A stretch of DNA of 64,000 bases. Origin: Ctena decussata. Taxonomy: Eukaryota; Mollusca; Bivalvia; Lucinida; Lucinidae. The translations under genes and the position numbers were made by a program. Shown in pieces: positions 11,185 to 22,876 of the stretch; within the stretch, counting starts at the first letter, position 1; every line of letters begins with the position of its first letter. Under the pieces are notes generated by a model. That model made no database searches and was not told the DNA's origin. It worked only from the letters and a program-made list of their open reading frames with translations. The stretch is taken from contig OZ022503.1 of the NCBI GenBank assembly GCA_963989385.1, positions 93,382,638 to 93,446,637 of the forward strand, written 5' to 3'.

Positions 11185-11193
11185 GAAGATTTT
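11185..11193. repeat. LINE target duplication GAAGATTTT, right copy
   Basis: Pairs with 68-76. LINE similarity to the 46 kb copy stops at AGCATACC (minus strand), immediately before this word. Confidence 0.75.
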
Positions 11194-11258
11194 AATGAGA
11201 GTTAAAACAGATGTGTTTTTGAGAGCTTTGTATTTAAAAAAATATCTGATTATTGTGT

Positions 11259-11465
11259 GCAACCCCATGGCTCCATGGGTTATTATTAAAGTGCTGGCCT
11301 GCAGACCTAGTGTTACCAAGTTCGAGTCCCAATGAGGCAGAAATCATTTAAACCATAAACAGGGTTCGATTGCACAAACTCCTACAAAATCACCTTCCCA
11401 TTTGTTCCAATATGACTCAAATACTGTTAAAAAGGATGTAAAACCACAAGTCATCCATCCATTCA
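11259..11465 (+). mobile_element. tRNA-derived SINE, family S, decayed copy
   Basis: Aligns by eye with the intact copy at 53947-54151: shared GTGCTGGCCT, a B-box-like AAGTTCGAGTCCC, CAGGGTTCGATTGCACA, AATACTGTTAAAAAGGATGT and the tail CAAGTCATCCATCCATTC. The A box is disrupted. Confidence 0.75.
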
Positions 11466-11504
11466 CATTTGATTTCTGTGCTGCTCCAAATAAGAAAGGG
11501 TGAA

Positions 11505-11905
11505 CAGGGATAATATCTCCGTGAGACGGTTCTAATAAGGGGTCACAATGTATGTTTTTATGGAAAAAATAAGGATAATGAAGGGATGATTATCCTGGTA
11601 CAAAACTATTTAAAGATTCCAACTTTAGATAAATTTGTACCACAATAAGAACCTCCTCTCACAAATGTTTTAAGCGTGACTATGCGAATATTGGCCATGC
11701 CCTTAATTGGTAGATAGGTAGATAGATTAATAGATAATTAAGGGATTAATATCCTTATTTAAACTCATGGACTTTATATAAATTTGTACAGGGATAATAA
11801 GGGAATAATTATCCTTGTTTTATTATAAAAACGTAAGTTGTGACCCTTCATTAGAACCAACTCGCCGAGACAGTTCTAATGAGGGGTCGCAACATATATT
11901 TTCAG
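11505..11905. repeat. Foldback element with long degenerate arms
   Basis: The left arm (about 11520-11650) reads GGTTCTAATAAGGGGTCAC, then GTTTTTATGG, AAGGATAAT and TGTAC. The right arm, reversed, gives GGTTCTAATGAAGGGTCAC, GTTTTTATAA, AAGGATAATT and TGTACAAATTT. The right end carries its own smaller palindrome (11843-11888, around AACTCGCCGAGAC). No transposase is present. Confidence 0.65.
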
Positions 11906-12975
11906 TCAGCAATAAGAAAATTTGTATTTGAATTTTCCCTGTTACCTTTGGGCCTTCTTACATATACCTGCAGCTCTGTGATGTGTATTCACTTGTTTGA
12001 ATTTGCCTCTTTTAGAATAAAACTAAAATGAGGAGAATTAAATAAGGTATAAATCGACTAGGCAAGGGTACGAACCGACAAGGGCAAGGTAATAAAACGT
12101 CAAAAGTTGGGTACAGGGCTCCGGATTTTTTGGGGATCCGAAACGTCCAGGGTACGAAACGAAGCTTTTATCGTTTCTATTTGACGATCTCATTGCCGCG
12201 TCTCACATTTTTTCACATTTTGAACGTACTTCAGTAGCAAATTAGAAATTAACGATCACACAATACATTATAAAGAAATAGAAGCTACAAATGAAGGAAA
12301 AAGTTGGACACAATTTGCCCTCGACCAGTTCACATTCCCGTAAAAAAGTAAACACATGTATAGTTGGCGTGTTCGATTTACATGTGGATTGGTTCAAAAA
12401 GTCCGCCTTATCTATTACATTATAAAATATTTCCAACAACAATTTTCTGCTTTTAAATGATAAGAAATTATCTACAATGTCGTAATTTTAATTTTTTCCA
12501 TTTATATTTTGCGAGAAGTCGTCTAAAAATGATCTTTATTTCCGTTTGCCAAAATGCTTATACCGGTTTACAGACACCATTTAAAAAAGAGAATCGAGAA
12601 ACACCACGATTTATGTCCCTTATGTTAGTAGAATGCGAGTAGCTTTCCATGGTGTCCGTATATACCTTAAAGATTTTAAATGAATTTAAAATTTCAGTGT
12701 TCATCGATGACGTCATCGAAGGCCTCATGAATATTAATGAGGCAGCTCAAAATGATTTTCAGATGTCATAAAATTTACAAATTTAACTCTTTATATCTCG
12801 AAAACTATTAATGCTAATTTGATGCGGTTTTCGATACTCAGTAGCTTAGAGAAAACTGCTTTCATTTCTATAATAAAAAGCAGCTTAATAATTGACCTTT
12901 AAGACACACAAATGAGATTTATTTTTATGAAGATGAGAAGTATAGGTATAGTTTAAGCAGCATCTCGTCAAAATT
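11906..12975. other. No gene or repeat recognised
   Basis: AT-rich sequence with short chance frames (12242-12442, 12457-12642) lacking any family motif. One palindromic word CGATGACGTCATCG lies at 12705-12718. Confidence 0.5.
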
Positions 12976-13229
12976 AGTAATGATTCTACTGACGGAATTA
13001 GTAATAGTTCTGCCAAAGAAGTTGGTCATTCATTTCAGACCATCGCTTATATCCCCATCACACCAAACGCGTTCTCACTCAGTTCTGGAAAATGCTGTCA
13101 AACGGGCTCAAACTGTGTGCAAACGGAGTGGACGTAGTAGCAACGTAGCAGCGTTTTCTAAGGTGTGTTTACGAACCTCATTGACGGGCTCACATAGGTT
13201 CTGACGGGAAGAATGCTCCAGAACCTCGA
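12976..13229 (+). repeat. Possible foldback arm, left of the RT element
   Basis: CACACCAAACGCGTTCTCAC at 13057-13076 is echoed in reverse near 15291-15330 (GTTGAGAACTAGTTTGGTGTG). Both stretches also carry repeated ACGGG and GACGTAGTAG words. The two may be arms of an older foldback into which the RT element inserted. The match is weak. Confidence 0.35.
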
Positions 13230-13620
13230 GCTTGTTTAAATTTTTCGCAATTAGACAGAGTGGCAACTTACTTAAAGTAAAAAGTATGCAAAGTCCAGGA
13301 ACTGAAACAATCAAAATCCAGATCCAGCCCTCAAACCATAGTTGGAAACAACTAAGATTACAAATCATCCAGATACAGAGACCATATGGCCAACCGAGTG
13401 AGCAGCTTGTTCCCAAAAGGTGGCCACTCAGCAACCCAAACCGAACCAAAAATAATAAGAACATAAATAATAAGAACATACATAAGGTAAAACATCACAG
13501 AAACTCTGACACCAAAAACAGGCAACAGAGAACCACAACAGAACTACCGCCTTGGAACGGTCAGTAATGAATGACTGGGGGGGGGGGGCTTAAATCGATT
13601 TTACAGGCCCAACCTCACCC
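13230..13620 (-). repeat. R repeat, copy 1 (3' side of an RT element)
   Basis: About 340 bases match, reversed, the copy at 22597-22876 at high identity, with a short internal duplication of an ATAAGAACATA-like word near 13450. Landmarks on the minus strand: ACTGACCGTTCCAAGGCGGT, then GAGTGGCCACCTTTTGGGAA, ending GTTTCAGTTCCTGG. It lies directly downstream of the RT remnant at 13640-14600, and a poly-G run (13577-13588) marks the edge. This may be a terminal repeat of that element. Confidence 0.7.
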
Positions 13621-14590
13621 TCAGTTTCTGATGTGGTGCAAAACATTTAGTTGCTTGTTCGGTTCGCATGATAACCCTCCAACTCGTCAATGAATCATCA
13701 CGGTAAACACATAAATCGAATTTCAACACCATGAAGAAGCAAAGACGAGGACTTAAAACGAGATGGACATTCTTCGAACGAAAGTGGTCAAAGTACCCAC
13801 AAATTATAAGTCCGAAATCGAAAGTCATTTTGACATTGACAATTCCTGAAAATTCTAGATACACAGACGTGGACCCCAGAATAGATGTGTGATCAAGTGC
13901 TCACGAGCAGTAAGCATAACATGCCTATTATAATATACCCGCCATATCTATGTATGAGTGGGGAAAATCAGCAAGAACGAAAGTCCGATATTTGAAAGCT
14001 TAACTAAGCTTCGGCTGAGGCTTCAAAACGGAAACTAGTTTAGAAACGGCTACATTCTAGGGATCAACGAGGTCATGGTGTCTCCCATAAGCTTCACTTA
14101 ATGATAACCCTGCGCCAACAGTTTACGGGTGAGTAGTTTCACTCTTTCAACACAATCTTGACATTTGAAACAGGCTCAAGCATGGCGGACTAGCTGAGAA
14201 ACATAAACTCCGTACGCAGATGCCGAAGGAATATTACTACTCTAAAATGGACAGTTGACTATGAGAAAATTTAAATCGCCCCTCTTGTCATAATGCCTAC
14301 ATGTAGTAACAAGCTTTCCATTATCAATAAAGAGATAACAATCTGAGTATGAGGCAGACGAACTGGACTCTTCAATTTCAAGTTTTCATGGATAGATGAG
14401 GTCACTAAACTTCAAAATTTCTGGATTTTTCAGAGACAGAAGATCATCTATGTACCTGTAGGTGAAGCTCAATTTATGTGAAAGGTGTTTATTACCTCTT
14501 ATAAGAACGGAATTTCCATAGTTTGATCCTACTAGGACGTGCTTCAACGTGGTGCGGTCTGGCATCAATTGGCAGTAGGTGTGCAAACTG
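13621..14590 (-). pseudogene. RT-element remnant, YRYIDD type
   Basis: The minus strand carries a decayed RT: YRYIDDLLSLKNPEI then DLIYP (14386-14480), followed with stops and shifts by the NFP, AYGVYVSQLVR and LVDPYNV regions found in the copy at 50345-50985. Sequence after the stop (13650-13990) also matches 50985-51200, so the similarity includes the 3' non-coding part. The RT is related to Penelope-like or other LTR-lacking retroelement RTs; I cannot fix the clade. It is dead. Confidence 0.75.
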
Positions 14591-14945
14591 ACCAGTCCGC
14601 TGTAACTCGTTCATCCAATTTGGAGACAGACGCGATTCGACCAAAGGGTCCAGGGTATGGAGCAATCTACTTTTCTTGATTCCCAGATTCAGCAAAAGGT
14701 AGACTGTACAATTTGGTGATCAGCTTGATGGACTTCAGATGAGATGCAGCTTTGGAATCTAACAGTAGCTGCTTCAGTATGGTCCGTCTTTCTAGATCCA
14801 CTCTTTCTTTGGAGGCAAGATACTCACAAGGATGTAGTGCCCTGCACAGCTTGAAGTGACGAACGCGATTGAAAACTGGATACAACGCGCTGGAGTTTTG
14901 TAGCCGTCGGGCCAGGACGTGATTGCAATTACATTTTGCACGCAC
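14591..14945 (-). pseudogene. Unidentified broken coding-like sequence
   Basis: Frames 14945-14667 and 14695-14592 (the start of a longer frame) look like one protein split by a frameshift near 14680. The predicted chain is rich in Leu, Arg and Lys with ordinary helix-like spacing (for example LARRLQNSSALYPVFNRV, later SRLLHTLDPLVESRLSPNW). I do not recognise the family. It abuts the RT remnant and could be an upstream part of the same element, a retroposed host exon, or chance. There is no start, splice signal or domain to decide. Confidence 0.35.
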
Positions 14946-15479
14946 TAGGAACGAGATGAAGACATATTTAGAACGAGAAGAATTGTATTTTAACGGGGTA
15001 ACGGATTACAAACTAGATTTGACGTATTGGGGACGTAGTAGAAATAGCTACGAACGGGTTGAACTGACCAGGATGTACTTGGACTGCTTGGAAACGGCCT
15101 GCGCATGAGATGAACGGGCATTCTGACCCGATATGAACTTTTTACGAACGGGCCGGGCTCCGGACGGGATACATCCGAGATGGACGTATTGAAGACTGTT
15201 GATTAAAGAACTAGAATCGTATAATAGACATTAAGGCCAAAGGTTACACTTTCTACATCGACAGCCCGTATTTTTGCTTTTCTATGGCTGGGGTAGAACG
15301 TGTTGAGAACTAGTTTGGTGTGGCAGGGGCCTTAGTTTGCAGGCAGCTTTCATGACAATAGTTCACAGATACTATCCACTTACTTTCCGAAATCTAACTG
15401 AGGTGGAAAAAAGCAACATCAACAACAATAAAAATTCTTCAAATGTAGCTTAGTACCAACAAAGGACGCTTTCTTTCAT
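14946..15479. other. Degenerate repeat-like stretch, no gene
   Basis: Words such as GAACGGGTT, GAACGGGCC and GACGTAGTAG recur around 14990-15180 and at 13120-13210. The frame at 14923-15108 has no family motif. Confidence 0.4.
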
Positions 15480-15565
15480 TTCCACCCTCCCATTGTCTCT
15501 TTATGACTGAAAAAATGTTGGAAAGGACGTCAAAGCCCAGGCCATCCATCCATCTATTTGTTGGT
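15480..15565 (+). mobile_element. SINE family S, 3' fragment
   Basis: Shares ATGACTGAAAAAATGTTGGA, AAGGACGTCAAA and CCATCCATCCATC with the 3' end of the copy at 53947-54151. The tRNA-like head is missing. Confidence 0.6.
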
Positions 15566-16160
15566 GGTGCAAACACAAAAATATGATACACGTTCCATGA
15601 CCACGAGAGGCATTTGCATTAAAATATTTTCGACAAAAAAGCATTGCATTTCAAGCTGTCTGGCAACAATTCTACGGTACAGTATTTATGTCTAAGATAA
15701 AGCTTTTGATTTGGTTTAAACATATTTTATTTTAAACATTCATGGCACTAACAATATTGTTATATATACATAAACATAATAGGATTAGAACGGAAGCAAT
15801 GGCTTATTTAGCTCCTCTCCTACAGTTCGGTTTAGTATAGCAAGGTCACAGACTTATAATTCTTAGCTGTTATTATCAATAAATCCATTAAGAACAGGGG
15901 ATTATGTAAAGGAGGGCGACAAATAAGTGTTGTTGCTGTGAACAACACCTTATGTTCCATTATGTCTAGTTCTCTAAGGGTAACGTGAAAATAAATACTG
16001 CGGCTAATGACCAGACAAGTCTTTTGTTTTTCTTCCAAGAGGATGGAATTGAACGAGTGGACTTTTGAGTTGATGTCGTGATAAAACCAGTGAGGATTGA
16101 GTGATGTCTTTTTAGCTTAACACCCTTCTAGACAGAACTTTTTAATTTAATTATAAAGTC
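15566..16160. other. No gene or repeat recognised
   Basis: AT-rich; the only frame (15832-16038) has no motif. Confidence 0.5.
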
Positions 16161-16164
16161 GCGA

Positions 16165-16350
16165 TGCTGCTGGGAAGATCAACCTCATAACAAACAGCTC
16201 CAACAACATCATAAGGAAGATGAAGATAAAAGGGCAGAAATTGGGAACGATGACAATTATGAGATACCTTGTAACAGTTGTCTGAGCTGATGATACCGAG
16301 CCTGAGGTTCTCTCAAGGCAGCACCAACCATTGCAACCCGAACAAATGTG
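16165..16350 (+). pseudogene. LINE RT fragment, old copy
   Basis: Aligns with 47195-47360 of the main LINE: TGCTGGGAAGATCAACCT, AAAAGGGCAGAAATTGGGAA, CAGTTGTCTGAGCTGATGAT and GGTTCTCTCAAGG. It covers the segment after the RT active site. No frame survives. Confidence 0.7.
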
Positions 16351-17109
16351 AATCCAAAATGAAGAGACAACACTATACCCCATATAGTGGGGTTGTTATA
16401 ATTATTACTTTGAGCATGGGGGTGGGGGGAGGGCTGTGGTGGTAGAAGAGGCGGCGGGGATGGCGGGGGATGGGGGTGGAGACGATCGCCAGAATGACAG
16501 TGAGCTAATTAATCATTAGTTACAGTGTTGCTGATCACCAATCACGAACTGTAGAGCGTCTATGTCTGTTTGATAAGTCTTGATGTAATGAAGCAGTAGT
16601 AAGCTATTCATTATGGCACATTAACTCCCCAATGAATGATTAATCTATCTAATTTGAGGCTTTGCAAATAATTGCAGCATCGTTTATCTCCCTCCTGTGC
16701 TCTTGTCTGTCTCGTTTCTCAAGACAGGAGTAAAGGTGGCTCGATGGGGCAGGGGGAGCATTTGTATTTTCCCTGGCAGGTGTCTCTTACTTGATGTCTG
16801 CAGCAGCTACTGTTTCTCGGGAAAATGTCAGTCAGCATGGCTCGGAGGGGGCTGCTCGTTGCCTGCCGAGATCTGCCAATCACCTTTTTGTTCTTTCAGG
16901 AATTTGTTGCGTAGCGACACTGAAAAAGTTAAATACAGGAACATGCGTCAAAAAGTTCCTATACATTAGATTCCTTGTGTTACCATGGTGACTATGGAAC
17001 TTATGAACATTTAGTTTTTATTAATTTCACAATAATATCCATTAACCTATTAAACAGACTTATTCGTTTTGGTTTCTTAAGATTAAACATGCTACAAGAG
17101 CCGTTTGAA
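16351..17109. other. No gene recognised; G-rich stretch
   Basis: 16412-16480 is G-rich (GGGGGTGGGGGGAGGG, then GGCGGCGGGGATGGCGGGGG). Frames at 16697-16991 overlap each other and lack motifs. Confidence 0.45.
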
Positions 17110-17111
17110 TA

Positions 17112-17532
17112 CCGTATAATGGAAAATTTTCGCGTCGTAAAAACTCGCGGATTTGCCCCGAAAATATTGCTATTATTCAGGATAGAAGTAAAGCAGAACT
17201 CACACCCAAAGAAAATTTATTTTATTGTACTTGCATAATTAGGTACAAGTGACCGTTAATCAAGCGAAAAAAATGGGAGCTTGTGCAAATTATAATTTCC
17301 TGCTAATTACCTGCCAAAATAATTGCGCTGCAGGCCATAATTCTATAGCTTCCTACTTAAGATTTTGTGGGGCGCTTTAAATTCCGCAAACCATATGTTT
17401 GGACAATTCAAATATTTTACTTTTATTTTGTACACACTTGGAAAAAAGTTCGCGGAGTTTAATTTTCGCGGAACGATACCAACCGCAAAATTCCGCGAAA
17501 ATTAGGCGACGCGAAAATTTCCCATTATACGG
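17112..17532. mobile_element. TA-flanked MITE with CCGTATAATGG ends
   Basis: Left end CCGTATAATGG, then AAAATTTTCGCGTCG; the right end reversed gives CCGTATAATGG, then GAAATTTTCGCGTCG. These are about 27-bp inverted repeats with one mismatch, flanked on each side by TA (17110-17111, 17533-17534). TA duplication and 421-bp length fit a Tc1/mariner-type MITE. TTTTCGCG and TTCGCGG words repeat inside the right half. No transposase. Confidence 0.82.
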
Positions 17533-17534
17533 TA

Positions 17535-18332
17535 TGCAACATCATTACAATTGCTAAAGTTTAAAGTCATTTTAAGTTGGTTTGTGAATAATGATTTCCC
17601 AAATTCTGTGCTCCACACTCTAGAACAAGCCTTATGCATTGCTTCATGCCAAAAGAATAAAAATTTGACTCCTTCTGATACCAGAATTTGAGCCATAAAT
17701 CTGGGTGTTGTTATCCCTAAAAAGACTTTAAAATGCCACTGTCAATGGGTTTCTATAGGAATTCAAAATCGTAACGGCTAGCGGGCGCCTTGATGCCTTG
17801 AAAATCGCTATATTTTTAATAGAAAAGGGAGATAATCTGAGAATTTGAAGAATTTAAACGTCGCTTGTTAAGTCTGAATACAAGCAATTGGGCATTTAAA
17901 GTGTTTTTTGAGACTCCTGCAATCTGGATTTTCTGCGCTATAAAAAGTGCATTCCTGCGCATCAGTGGTGAAATCGACATACCTCATGTCGAATATTGCC
18001 AGATATCTTTTGTGTGACCAATGGATGTGTTGATAATTTTCCAGGCATTTTGGTTTTTGGCGTCTCCCCAAATATACATGAGCCTCGAAAAAAAATCTCC
18101 AATATGCACTGGTTCCTTGAAAATATGACCAATAGTTGGCATCGTAAATTTTTTTTTTACGGAGTACATCTATATTATATTGAATGACAGCAAATGGAAA
18201 AAATGAAGGGAAAAAATAGATCTACGCATAATGATAGATAATTGAAACTTTTTTATATAAAATTTCAGAAATACGCAGAAATGATATACGCCTGTGGTAG
18301 CCTAGCTCTACACCCGCAGAAATATAATAGAG
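17535..18332. other. No gene or repeat recognised
   Basis: AT-rich; overlapping short frames on both strands (17868-18187) lack any motif. Confidence 0.5.
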
Positions 18333-18542
18333 CAGCGACAGCTCAAATCAGCCTGGGCATCCACCCAGTCAGACCAAAGTCCTCGCTTTGCACTTATAGG
18401 GTAGCTAAGGTCTAGGGTCTATGCCATCTCCATGCGAACATCAAAGACTCAAAGACTCCGATCAAACTGGGCGGATGCCCAGGCTGATCTGAGTTTGCAC
18501 TGGTCGCACAATCACTTTGCTGGTTTTCTTGTGTCGCGGCTA
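18333..18542 (+). mobile_element. Foldback MITE F, copy 1 (5' end decayed)
   Basis: The right arm is well kept (GATCAAACTGGGCGGATGCC to TTCTTGTGTCGCGGCTAA). The left arm begins only at CAAATCAGCCTGGGCATCCA. The spacer contains AGGGTAGCTAAGGTCTAGGG, in the plus orientation used for this family. Confidence 0.8.
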
Positions 18543-19630
18543 AGTTATTAATATAGTGTCTCTTGGAAGATGAATACGGGGCACACTCGTGTTAAGTATC
18601 CATCTTTCTATATACCAATGAAACATTACCCTTGACAAAGAACGTATGCGTTTGGAACGATGTGCTAGCGAAGTCACTGGCCACTTGGTACAAGGACCAC
18701 GTAGCTTACAAGGATATTCGAAGAAAATCCCAAACACCCTTAGTGATCATAACGAACCCTTAACAGTAGGATAGAATCGGAAAGTTAAGCGGCTTGGCTA
18801 CATCTCAAGCTTTTGGAAAGGAAAAAGAAGAAGAGACAGACAAAATGGGGGGGGGGGGGGGCGGCGAAAAGTAGACACGAGTAAATAGTAGAGTACCACA
18901 AATAAAAACATCAAGAAGGAGGTATCTGACGCAGCAAGAACCTGCAACAAGACAAAATAATCTGAAACGACAGAAGCCAAAATACTGCTCCTTGTTTTCG
19001 TTCACTTGTTTCGTGAAGTGCTGTCAGTTTATATATGTACGTCTTGACCTTTTGATTTCGAAGGCGTACTATGGAATCCAGCTTAATTGGTTCCCAATCA
19101 TTGCCTATCTTTTTTTTTTTTAAAGTCATTCTCGGTGTTAAAACTATTAAGACAAATTTACCGAAATTAGTTTAATAAGCAAAATAAGGTTATTTTGAAT
19201 AGAGCACGGAAGCACTTGTATTAACTTTGATATATAAGTAGGTTTAGTTTGTTAATGTTTCAATGGTTTATGATCATTTCTACTTTTGAAAGCGACGTGC
19301 GTATGACCAGGCTGTAACGTGTCTTAAAGGTTGCTTGGCACTAAATGTTAGCTTGCATGGTTGCAGAGATTTTTTCTTTGGTCTTGCTTGTGCCCGTCCC
19401 AATGCAATTCTTTTGTTTCACTTCCTCTTGTTTAAACTTAGAAACAAAAATGACAACGCGGTTCCGTGTTATCGTTTTTGTTTCTCATTTTTTTTCTTTC
19501 AGAATCATCGGTAGGTTATGCTTTGTCATTATGGCATTCTACTGGTATCTTCATCTGTGTTTGACAGTTATAAGAAATACTGTTAAACACTCATGCCCGT
19601 ACTTTGTGCCTTGTTGTAGTAGCAGAAAAT
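18543..19630. other. No gene recognised; poly-G run
   Basis: A poly-G run at 18847-18862 makes the opposite-strand frames 18798-19005 proline-rich and untrustworthy. The frame 19345-19644 is hydrophobic with no recognisable family. Confidence 0.45.
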
Positions 19631-20160
19631 TTAGTCTAGTCTAGTTTAGAATATCTCACTAAACTACGCTATAATGGCACCATAGATGACGCTGCAAGAC
19701 TAAATTCCCTGTTGCAAATGTCCTTATTGTGTTCGCAAAGGCCACATCTGTGCAGTTTCCTTCTCTTGCTCTGCCTTTCGTGTTTTTTCCTTCCCTGTTC
19801 ATTGTAGGGGTGTCTTTAAGATGTGGCTAGACTATCTTAGTTTCCGTTTCCTGTCCAATATCAGGATTTCGTTTTGTTCTCCAGTTTTATTTAAATATTG
19901 CTGCAAACATTATTATACGTGGCATGGTCTTTGTAAGTTCCGCTAGCACGTGGGCTCAAAGAGCCTGATTTAATTTTCTAACGCTATTGTGGACTACGTA
20001 TAGCTGATATACAGAACATGGGATGTGACAAGGAAACAGCACATCAGTTTAACCTTGGATCCAAGAGCTTGTTGATATCCTTCAAAATTGGCTTCAACCT
20101 GGAAAAGAGTTTGCCATTGTTCAGTTGCGCACCAATTGTGACAGCAAGCATTCCGTCTCA
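19631..20160 (-). pseudogene. LINE 3' half, old copy
   Basis: Reading from the tail (TAGTCTAGTCTAGTTTAGAA) rightwards, it follows the LINE 3' end in reverse: GGCACCATAGATGACG, CTTAGTTTCCGTTTCCTG, GGCATGGTCTTTGTAAGTTC, ATACAGAACATGGGATGTGA, CTTGGATCCAAGAGCTTG and CAAAATTGGCTTCAACCT. The order matches 47300-47890 reversed. Diverged and without a frame. Confidence 0.72.
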
Positions 20161-22239
20161 TTCTGGCTCAAATCAACAAGGTAGATATTTTTTTTTATTT
20201 TGTTTTCACCTCTCAAACTTTCTAGGTTCATCTTAGTTAATAATAATAATGATAATAATAATTATTATTATAATACTACTACTACTGATAATAAAAATAA
20301 TGTAGCACACAGTCTGAGATGTATTAATGAAGAAACACGCGAACTTTTCAAGGGTAATATAATTCAAGAAACGAACGAGCACCATGAGCAGCAATTAAAG
20401 AATCTACAGGCGAATTTGGTCCTTAACAAGTGTACTTTAAATAATTATGGTATAGCTATTGGAATAAGATATGTTATGTGAAACACGTTTTGCCTTTTAT
20501 GACGAATTTGGCCTTAAAGAAAATTAGTGTTCACGTTTCTGTCTGTTGTTTTGTTGTTGAATGGGGTAAAACGGTGTGCATAGGTTATAGAGACATTTAA
20601 TGTTATTTTTGTTGTCTCAGATCCAGAACTGCACATACAAGCAAATCCACTGGCTGACATACTCGTACACCATAATGTGGGGTAACCAACTCCATTTAAA
20701 TTCGGCTCCCGGATGTTAAACTAAACCGAAGTTTAATTGAGTTGACAACTGCAGACTAGGATGTATATCGACAACTGACGACGTTTGGCAGTATTAACTT
20801 GCCATTATTGGTTCTAATACAGTAAGATGTATGGGTACATATCCATTTTTTTCAGCCATTTTATAAAGGAAAAAAATGTGACTTCACAATTGCTTCCCTT
20901 GATGATACAATGCATCTAAAAAGTGATCAACACTTAAAAGAAAGAACTTTTTCGAAGAGGAGCAATGTTTTCCTTTAAAATTGATCCCTACTAAGAAGAA
21001 AGGAAAAAATCATAAAATGGTAGAGTTGTTACCCCTGGACATGTACGCATTACCTTTATACAAAAATAACAATGTAAGAAAAAGGTATTGTCTATATTTT
21101 AAGAAAAGAAGCCGTAAATGGCTATTAAAGTTTTCTCTTTGTTGTTGCGTTTTTCAAGCCTTGAACTTCTGGAGTTACGTTAATATCTCTGAAAGCAAAT
21201 ATTCTAGATTGAAGCATACGTTATAACAGCGAAAGGCTTAGCTACGTGCCTTACAAGACTGAACTCAGATATCCTAAGCCGACCATATTCCCAAAGTACA
21301 TCTGATAGGTTTTAACAATGTCCATCTTAGTTAAATATTATTTGATTTTCGTGTTCCACAATGCCTTTTTCAGTAAACAGCTAATCATTTTCTCTTTATT
21401 TTCTTTTATCATTAATAAGGCGATGCCAAGCCTAATTATATTCCAGAGGATTGCAAAATAAATATAGACATTTTTCCTACATCAAGGTTATGTTGTTGTT
21501 TTTTTTTTTCAACCAAGCAAAGACGGACACATATTTTGACATGAAAATGTATCCCTGCTAAAATGGAATTTACTACGAAAGGAAAGTGTGATTCTAGAAG
21601 AACATATTCTGTCTTTTAACGGTTACCCCGATTGAGAAGACAAGCCAGTTTGGAAATGTAAGAGTTGTTTCCCCTAAAAATATACCCATTTACCTAACAG
21701 TGTTTGGAAGCACCTGTGTTAGAGATTATTAAAACCTGCTTACCTCTCATATTGCAGTTTACTCTTGAGGCTAGAAAGTTATTAAGAACCCTCATTTTGT
21801 TAAACATGCACCTCCCGGACAAGCAATTTCCATTCACAAAAGTTCCTCTATTTGTTTCCATTACGGTGCAAAAGTCATCCAAACCAGGACGACTTTAAAA
21901 GCGACAGAAAACCTTTTGTCTATTTGCACCTCTAGTTATTTCTTCGAAATCGATATAACTACCAGAGTATTTTTTCCGATGCTTCCATTGTGGTTTATTT
22001 ATTGTATTCAGTGTTTGATAATGTCGTAATGCAGCAATGTAAACACTTGTATTTTGGGCAGCTACATAGCTGTCCATCTTTTGTGGATTTGAGAAGAATA
22101 TGGTTTAAAGCGTGTTGTTGTGCTTTGTGTTGCTTTAAGGCGTTGTCGTATTGTCACAGGAATCATGGAAAAAATATGGTGAGGGTTGGCGCTCCAACAA
22201 ATTTATCTCAGCTTTTCCCCATTCTAGTTGTTTATTACT
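20161..22239. other. No gene recognised; microsatellite and a weak direct repeat
   Basis: 20236-20300 is an AAT/ATT/ACT microsatellite. A segment near 21010-21060 (GTAGAGTTGTTACCCCTGGA) resembles 21658-21700 (GTAAGAGTTGTTTCCCCTAA), suggesting two copies of a dispersed repeat in one orientation. Poly-T runs precede each. The frames 20981-21226 and 21990-22241 lack motifs. Confidence 0.45.
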
Positions 22240-22490
22240 AACCGTTCCAAAGCAAAGCGATAGGCACTGATCTAGAATTAATACATCAGATCCCATATCC
22301 AGCCCGCAAAACCAAAAGGGAAAGAAACACGCACACAAATTGACAAAAATTCACGTAAGACACGCACGGTAAACCGGATGAACAGCTCGTGCCAAAAACA
22401 GGTAGTCATTTAGCTACTCCAACTGAAAACAGCAGCAACATCTATTCCTTTTTCTATTTTAAATTACAAAACAAGACAAAGCAAAAAGTG
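22240..22490 (-). repeat. R repeat, diverged copy
   Basis: GATGAACAGCTCGTGCC and GGTAGTCATTTAGCTAC, reversed, correspond to GTAGCTGAATGACCATC and GAGCTGCTCATTCGG in the copy at 50290-50345. It opens with ACCGTTCCAAAGC. It faces the better copy at 22597. Confidence 0.5.
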
Positions 22491-22596
22491 GTATGGGCAG
22501 CTATATAGGTGACCATATTGCTCGACAGTGTTACCATTTTGTTTTATCCATGTAATTGTCTATCCCCATTGGGTGTAGAAATCTGCTCCGAAAGCA

Positions 22597-22876
22597 TTAC
22601 TGACCGTTCCAAGGCGGTAGTTCTGTTGTGGTTCTCTGTTGCCTGTTTTTGGTGACAGAGTTTCTGTGATGTTTTACCTTATGTATGTTCTTATTATTTT
22701 TGGTTCGGTTTGGGTTGCTGAGTGGCCACCTTTTGGGAACAAGCTGCTCAATCGGTTGGCCATATGTTCTCTGTATCTTGATTATTTGTAACCTTAGTTG
22801 TTTCCAACTATGGTTTGAGGGCTGGATTTGGATTTTGATTGTTTCAGTTCCTGGTCTTTGCATACTTTTTACTTTT
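22597..22876 (+). repeat. R repeat, copy 2 (solo)
   Basis: Near-identical to copy 1 in reverse: ACTGACCGTTCCAAGGCGGT, TGCTGAGTGGCCACCTTTTG, AAGCTGCTCAATCGGTTGGC, TATGGTTTGAGGGCTGG, GTTTCAGTTCCTGGT. No RT sequence adjoins it, so it behaves like a solo terminal repeat. Reading frames on both strands simply follow the repeat. Confidence 0.75.

Noticed and set aside
13060..15330. Large foldback element enclosing the RT remnant
   Set aside because: Only one short word pair supports it; kept as a low-confidence feature, not a finding.
20981..21882. Possible gene between two similar segments
   Set aside because: Frames are short and AT-rich; the similarity looks like a dispersed repeat.
22597..22863. 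88-codon frame resembling the one at 13232-13567
   Set aside because: The resemblance comes from the R repeat; neither frame has a start context or domain.
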